A stretch of 64,000 nucleotides of DNA, taken from contig CAWBFS010000009.1 in the NCBI GenBank assembly GCA_963788085.1, forward strand, positions 1 to 64,000. Direction: 5' to 3'. This DNA is from AP-15 sp963788085 (lineage in GTDB: Bacteria; Pseudomonadota; Alphaproteobacteria; ATCC43930; CGMCC-115725). A program made the position numbers and the translations under genes. The notes under the pieces are model-generated. The model saw only the letters and a list, made by a program, of their open reading frames with translations, was not told the origin of the DNA and did not search any database. Below, in pieces: positions 59,882 to 64,000 of this stretch; the first letter of the stretch is position 1, and every line of letters starts with the position of its first letter.

Positions 59882-60185
59882 GTTTCCCTGCCGCACGGGA
59901 AAATAGGGGAAAAATTCGTATCCGCTCGTCATTTTTACCAAAACATCCATGGTTATCAATATGATACCTATTCGACCCGGCCCACCCGGCAGGGAAAATC
60001 TTTTCCCTGCCGAGGGCCTTGGCAGGGAAACGGCAGGGAAAAATGCCGAGCGGTCCATCCTGCCGTGCAGCATAACCTGCGATTTTGCTGCGAAGATGGC
60101 GACATGGGGGTCGCACGCGACTGGGCCGGGTTGCAATTTCGCGCCGGCTGCACAAGCTTCGATCCGAGCTTCAGGAGGCCCAGCC
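59882..60185. repeat. Palindromic GGCAGGGAAAA repeat cluster
   Basis: CGGCAGGGAAAA TC TTTTCCCTGCCG is a near-perfect palindrome at 59987-60012. Direct copies of GGCAGGGAAA follow at 60021 and 60032, and TTTCCCTGCCG...CGGGAAAA occurs at 59883-59903. No coding content. The aldolase-family gene follows with CAGGAGG as ribosome site. Confidence 0.7.
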
Positions 60186-61310
60186 ATGACCACCCGCCCG
60201 CCGGCCGAGATCGGCATGACCCTCGACGAGGTCGACACCCCCGCCCTCATCGTCGATCTCGATGCGTTCGAGCGCAATCTGCGCCGCCTGCCCGAGCGCA
60301 TCGCCGGCACCAGTGTCAGGGCGCGGCCGCACGCCAAGACCCACAAATGCCCGGTCATCGCATTGAAGCAGGTCGCGCTCGGCGCCGTCGGCGTGTGCGT
60401 GCAGAAGGTCAGCGAGGCCGAGGCGATGGTCCAGGGCGGGGTCCCGGACGTGCTCGTCACGAACGAGGTCGTCGGACGCCAGAAATTGCGGCGCCTCGCG
60501 GCGCTCGCGCATATCGCCCGCGTCGGCGTGTGCGCCGACGATCCGAGCCAGATCCGCGCGCTCGACGAGGCGGCGGGCGAGGCCGGGGTCACCTTGCCGG
60601 TCTATGTCGAGGTCAACATGGGCGGCAACCGCTGCGGCGTCGAGCCGGGCGAGCCGGCGCTGGCCCTCGCGCGGCAGATCACGCAAGCGCCGCACCTCGC
60701 CTTTGGCGGATTGCAGGCCTATCACGGCTCGGCGCAGCATTTGCGCCGATGGGAGGAGCGCCGCCAGGCGATCGCCGGGGCCGCCGACAAGGCCGGGCGC
60801 ACCCGCGACCTGTTGGCGCGCCACGGCATCGAGTGCCCGACCGTCACCGGGGCCGGCACCGGCACCTTCGAGTTCGAATCGGCGAGCGGCGTCTATACCG
60901 AATTGCAATGCGGCTCCTACATCTTCATGGACGCCGATTACGGCCGCAATCTCGACCGCGACGGCGCCCCGACCAAGGCCTTCGAGCCGAGCCTCTTCGT
61001 GTGGGCGACGGTGATGAGCCGCCCGACCGAGGACCGCGCGATCGTCGACGCCGGCCTGAAGGCGCTCGCCTTCGACTCAGGCCCGCCGCTCGTCTGCGAC
61101 GAGCCCGCCGCCACCTACGAGCGCGCCTCCGACGAGCACGGCCGCCTCGGCATCTCCGGCGCCACCAACCGCCTCGGCCTCGGCGACAAGATCCGCCTCG
61201 TCCCCGGCCATTGCGACCCGACCGTCAACCTCTACGACTGGTATGTCGCCATCCGCGCCAACCGCGTCGAGCAGCTCTGGCCGATCACCGCGAGAGGGGC
61301 GGTTTATTGA
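60186..61310 (+). CDS. D-threonine aldolase / D-serine dehydratase-like (alanine racemase N-terminal fold type III)
   Basis: 374 residues, intact. MTTRPPAEIGMTLDEVDTPALIVDLDAFERN is the start of the family, with PLP Lys in RPHAKTHKCPVIA, GGLQAYHGSAQHL, TGAGTGTFEFE and a C-terminal metal site GHCDPTVNLYDWY (His and Cys). The family comprises 3-hydroxy-D-aspartate aldolase, D-threonine aldolase and D-serine dehydratase; the substrate cannot be read. The last 391 bases of this gene recur 1.28 kb downstream. Confidence 0.88.
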   Translation: MTTRPPAEIGMTLDEVDTPALIVDLDAFERNLRRLPERIAGTSVRARPHAKTHKCPVIALKQVALGAVGVCVQKVSEAEAMVQGGVPDVLVTNEVVGRQKLRRLAALAHIARVGVCADDPSQIRALDEAAGEAGVTLPVYVEVNMGGNRCGVEPGEPALALARQITQAPHLAFGGLQAYHGSAQHLRRWEERRQAIAGAADKAGRTRDLLARHGIECPTVTGAGTGTFEFESASGVYTELQCGSYIFMDADYGRNLDRDGAPTKAFEPSLFVWATVMSRPTEDRAIVDAGLKALAFDSGPPLVCDEPAATYERASDEHGRLGISGATNRLGLGDKIRLVPGHCDPTVNLYDWYVAIRANRVEQLWPITARGAVY

Positions 61311-61467
61311 TGATGATCGCCGCCACATAGGCGGCAGGCGTGCTCCCCTATCCCGACGCGGGCATCGAATGGGAGTGGAACCTTGAGGCGCGGACGTCGG
61401 CCATCACCTATTTTCTACGTCTCACAAGCAAGCGGCGCGGTGTCCGATCAATTCTGCCGGAGGGAGC

Positions 61468-61716
61468 ATGACGAAGGTTCAGATTGAGCTGTCTGACGCG
61501 ACAGCGAGAGCCGCGCGCGAGGCGGGGCTCTTGACATCCGAGGCGCTCGAACGGCTGCTCACCGATGCGATCAGGCGCCGGCAAGCGGCCGACGCGCTTC
61601 TCGCGATCGCCGAGCGCGTAGCCGAAGCCGGTATCGAGCCGATGTCGATGGAAGAGATCGATCGGGAGGTAAAAGCCGTTCGTGCCGAGCGCCGGCGACG
61701 TGCGGGCGGTCGTTGA
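61468..61716 (+). CDS. Antitoxin-like protein of a PIN toxin pair
   Basis: 82 residues from MTKVQIELSDATARAAREAG. Short basic-acidic helix protein: LTSEALERLLTDAIRRRQAADALL, AERVAEAGIEPMSMEEIDREVKAVRAERRRR. Overlaps the following PIN gene by 35 bases, as is usual for VapBC-type pairs. The N-terminal beta strand resembles ribbon-helix-helix antitoxins. No operator motif identified. Confidence 0.75.
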   Translation: MTKVQIELSDATARAAREAGLLTSEALERLLTDAIRRRQAADALLAIAERVAEAGIEPMSMEEIDREVKAVRAERRRRAGGR

Positions 61717-62110
61717 CACCAATGTGCTGCTGTCCGGCTTGTTTTGGCGCGGGAGGCCGCACGCGCTGATGGAGCAGGTTCGCGGCGGCACGCTCACCCT
61801 GATCAGCAGCCCGGCTTTGCTGGCCGAACTCGCCGAGGTCGCTGAACCGCCCAAAGTTCCAGTTGATCCTGGCCCGCTCAAACACCGATCCCGACCAGAC
61901 GCTAGGTGAACTGAGGGGGTTGGCCGAGATCATCGATCCGCCGCCGCTGCCGGCGCCGGTCAGCCGTGATCCCTCAGACGACGGGGTCCTGGCCCTCGCA
62001 GCCGCCTCACGAGCCGACCTCATCATCACCGGCGATGCCGATCTCCTCACCCTCGGGAGCTATGCCGGTATCTATATAGGCCAACAAATCGCAGCCGCAA
62101 AGACCTCCAT
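61682..62110 (+). CDS. PIN-domain ribonuclease toxin (frameshifted, 3' end altered)
   Basis: GTG start at 61682 inside the antitoxin. Acidic quartet visible: RAVVDTNVLLSGLFW, LLAELAEV, DPSDDGVLALAAASRADLI and ITGDADLLTLGSYAGIYI, with a frame shift near 61855 joining the last two to the first. After GIYI (about 62076) the family would end in a short strand, but here the frame runs into repeat DNA and then into a copied aldolase tail with no stop until 62664. A VapC-type toxin that may have lost its natural C-terminus. Confidence 0.75.
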
Positions 62111-62147
62111 TACCTGCCCATCACCACTGCTCTGCTTCACGGGGCCG

Positions 62148-62190
62148 GCACCCTCTCCCCGCTCGCGGGGAGAGGGCTGGGGTGAGGCGG
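62148..62190. repeat. Intergenic repeat CTCTCCCCGCTCGCGGGGAGAG + GGCTGGGGTGAGG
   Basis: Hairpin CTCTCCCC/GGGGAGAG followed by GGCTGGGGTGAGG, the same repeat type as near 2890 and, in part, 35618. Located immediately upstream of the duplicated aldolase tail, so this may mark the junction of the duplication. Confidence 0.75.
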
Positions 62191-62197
62191 CTCTTAG

Positions 62198-62589
62198 CAT
62201 CTTCATGGACGCGGACTACGGCCGCAATCTCGACCGCGACGGCGCCCCGACCAAGGCCTTCGAGCCGAGCCTCTTCGTGTGGGCGACGGTGATGAGCCGC
62301 CCGACCGAGGACCGCGCCATCGTCGACGCCGGCCTGAAGGCGCTCGCCTTCGATTCCGGCCCGCCGCTGGTCTGCGACGAGCCCGCCGCCACCTACGAGC
62401 GCGCCTCCGACGAGCACGGAAGGCTCGGCATCTCGGGCGCCACCAACCGCCTCGGCCTCGGCGACAAGATCCGCCTCGTCCCCGGCCATTGCGACCCCAC
62501 CGTCAACCTCTACGACTGGTATGTCGCGCATCCGCGGGGGCCGCGTCGAACAGCTCTGGCCGATCACCGCCCGCGGGGCGGTGTACTAG
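62198..62589 (+). pseudogene. Duplicated 3' fragment of the D-threonine-aldolase-family gene
   Basis: About 392 bases nearly identical to 60920-61310 (visible differences are scattered single bases), starting at ATCTTCATGGACGC(G/C)GA and ending GGGGCGGTGTACTAG instead of GGGCGGTTTATTGA. It carries only the last third, including metal motif GHCDPTVNLYDWY, with a +1 shift near 62527. It has no start of its own and is read in frame after the PIN gene. Non-functional remnant of a duplication. Confidence 0.9.
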
Positions 62590-62688
62590 ACTCTGGCTCC
62601 CACCCATTTGTGGTGCGACCACTGCTGGCAAAACAGCCAATACTTGGGGGTAGCGGCCGCAAGTAACTCGCCGATCTCCAGCCGGCAC

Positions 62689-64000
62689 CTAATCGCCGAG
62701 GTACGGCCCGCAACGCCTCGCGATAAAAAGTGGCAATCTAGCCTGCAAATTTTGATCGACCCTGCCATGTCTTTCCTGACCAAAGTTTTTCTGGAACTCC
62801 ACAAAGGTAACAGGCAGCGCCTCTAAATCCGCAGAAATCCATTGCCAGTGCATCTGACTAACATCCGGCACGTGATATACATCATAGTCGAAGCTGACGG
62901 TCGCCAACTGCATTATGACGTCAGCTGGATTTGTAATAACATGGGGAAGATTGGGATTGTCCATACAGCCTGTCATCTCACCCAAGCAGCTCCCAGCAAC
63001 GCCTACGACTTCGTGATCGTTCCGAAAGGTAATGTTATTGCTGCGCACAGTATCTCGAAACGCCAATGCGGGAAGTTCTTCATTAGTTCTATATCCGGCA
63101 TCCTCAACTGTGACGCCGTTACCACCGACATCGCCGTCAGCAACATCATCAGGGATCGTGACGTTATTGAGCACGGTTGTTACATGTCGCGAGTTTGATA
63201 TAAAAATCTGAGCGTATCTTAAATCGGCCTTAGGGAATCTGTTGTTCTCCACCGTGTTGCACAGAATCTCCGCGGAACCGGATACCTCGTGAAATAACGC
63301 CCCGCCCGCGAGACCCGTATTCTCGCGGACGGTATTGCCAGCATAAACCGTTCCGTCGTACGAAAAATCAGCCCACAATCCCGAACCGTTATTGGCTTCG
63401 ACAATGTTGTTCTGGACTAATAGATTTTCGGCCTGCGAAAATTTGGCGCCACCAGCGCCCCACCCGGGCTCGATCCTCATATCCATGTTGTTGTAAAACG
63501 CCAACACGACATTATTGCGCGAAATCGTATTGTTTAGCACTACGGCATTTCTGCCCGAGTAACCACCCCAATATCCCCACTCTGATAGCCCATTGAACGG
63601 CTCGTCGTCGTCCATGACAAGGTGCCCGCCGTCCACTGGTTTCGTATTCCCGTCACCAGTCTCTATTCCAAAGTCGCCATTGTCGTGCGCATAGTTCCCT
63701 TCTACGAGTGCAGTGCCCTTGAACTTGATCCCTGAGCCATGGTTGTACCTGACCTCATTGTTGATGATCTTCCAATCAAGGCATGGACGAAAATATCCGA
63801 TCGCGCCGGTTTGTGGGGGATTAGCATATTTTTTAATGACCAGGTTCTTGATCACAACCTGCGCCGGCTTGTAGGTATCGTAGTCATTCGGGAAATGCGG
63901 GTTTGGCAGAAGGTCGCCGCACAAAGTGGGTGGATACAGGCGAAAAGCAGACCTGGGCGGACGCTCTTGGTCCAATTCAAAGGGGTTACAATTGAGAGGA
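62689..64000 (-). CDS. Right-handed parallel beta-helix protein (5' end outside window)
   Basis: At least 437 residues; the frame is open to the window edge on its N-terminal side. Asn-rich repeats: VIKNLVIKKYANPP, WKIINNEVRYNHGSGIKFKG, LVEGNYAHDNGDFGIETGDG, VVLNNTISRNNVVLAFYNN, LLVQNNIVEANNGSGLWADF, VYAGNTVRENTG, ILCNTVENNRF. These form coils of a beta helix as in pectate-lyase-like and periplasmic copper-binding-type proteins. It ends VDQNLQARLPLFIARRCGPYLGD. Lower GC than most of the window, so possibly acquired. Enzymatic role unknown. Confidence 0.85.
   Translation of the reverse strand, partial: PLNCNPFELDQERPPRSAFRLYPPTLCGDLLPNPHFPNDYDTYKPAQVVIKNLVIKKYANPPQTGAIGYFRPCLDWKIINNEVRYNHGSGIKFKGTALVEGNYAHDNGDFGIETGDGNTKPVDGGHLVMDDDEPFNGLSEWGYWGGYSGRNAVVLNNTISRNNVVLAFYNNMDMRIEPGWGAGGAKFSQAENLLVQNNIVEANNGSGLWADFSYDGTVYAGNTVRENTGLAGGALFHEVSGSAEILCNTVENNRFPKADLRYAQIFISNSRHVTTVLNNVTIPDDVADGDVGGNGVTVEDAGYRTNEELPALAFRDTVRSNNITFRNDHEVVGVAGSCLGEMTGCMDNPNLPHVITNPADVIMQLATVSFDYDVYHVPDVSQMHWQWISADLEALPVTFVEFQKNFGQERHGRVDQNLQARLPLFIARRCGPYLGD

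Noticed and set aside
60065..61330. Second long plus-strand frame (421 codons) over the aldolase-family gene
   Set aside because: Arg-rich shadow of the real gene in the neighbouring frame.
61863..62666. Apparent PIN-aldolase fusion protein of 267 codons
   Set aside because: Formed by a PIN gene running through repeat DNA into a copied gene fragment; not a designed fusion.
1..64000. CRISPR array, rRNA, tRNA
   Set aside because: Looked for spaced direct repeats, rRNA-like blocks and T-loop (GGTTCGAATCC-like) sequences on both strands; none convincing.

Overview
This is GC-rich chromosomal DNA from an alphaproteobacterium, most likely a soil or freshwater Hyphomicrobiales/Rhodospirillales relative. 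The evidence is the gene content and intergenic repeats familiar from Bradyrhizobium-like genomes: the palindrome whose false translation begins MAGLVPAIH, a CCCCCGCGAAAGCGGGGG palindrome, and GGCTGGGGTGAGG repeats. Many genes are broken by single-base shifts. Wherever a gene has one or two clean shifts, the net change is an added base, so I treat most broken genes as sequencing artefacts and annotate them as repaired full-length CDSs. No rRNA, tRNA or CRISPR array was seen.

Layout. 1-19.9 kb holds accessory catabolic and redox genes: a molybdopterin oxidoreductase tail; an ArsR/AHSA1 pair; a glutamine-synthetase-like / N-formylglutamate-amidohydrolase-like / isochorismatase-like operon; an alpha/beta hydrolase with an alpha-methylacyl-CoA racemase; a cupin; a glutaredoxin-DinB fusion with an in-frame TGA at its first active-site Cys; a PqaA-like protein; a fumarase-superfamily lyase; two luciferase-like monooxygenases; and small exported proteins.

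20.4-35.6 kb is the most interesting part. An iterative, fungal-style highly reducing PKS (KS-AT-DH-MT-psiKR-ER-KR-ACP, no thioesterase) overlaps an AONS/serine-palmitoyltransferase-like PLP enzyme, followed by a B12 radical SAM protein. Around them lie a GNAT-fold acyltransferase resembling bacterial ceramide synthase, a membrane fatty-acid desaturase, a PAPS sulfotransferase and a classical SDR. Together they could make a polyketide-derived, N-acylated and possibly sulfated sphingoid-like lipid, in a logic resembling the fungal Fum1/Fum8 pair joined to bacterial ceramide synthesis.

35.6-47.2 kb has repeats, a 5'-truncated homogentisate-dioxygenase-like gene, an FAD oxidoreductase, the conserved transglutaminase / alpha-E / circularly permuted ATP-grasp cassette, maleylacetate reductase, an M20 amidohydrolase and an amidase. 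47.2-49.2 kb is an apparently lower-GC islet with an unknown protein and a resolvase relic, each carrying TAG where Gln is expected. 49.2-60 kb has housekeeping-type genes: a small P-loop ATPase, DUF5681, MlaC-like, an alkyl-DHAP-synthase-like flavoenzyme, OmpA, small secreted proteins, ABC-F and DUF72. 60-64 kb has a D-threonine-aldolase-family gene, a PIN toxin-antitoxin pair, a duplicated aldolase tail and a beta-helix protein cut by the window edge.
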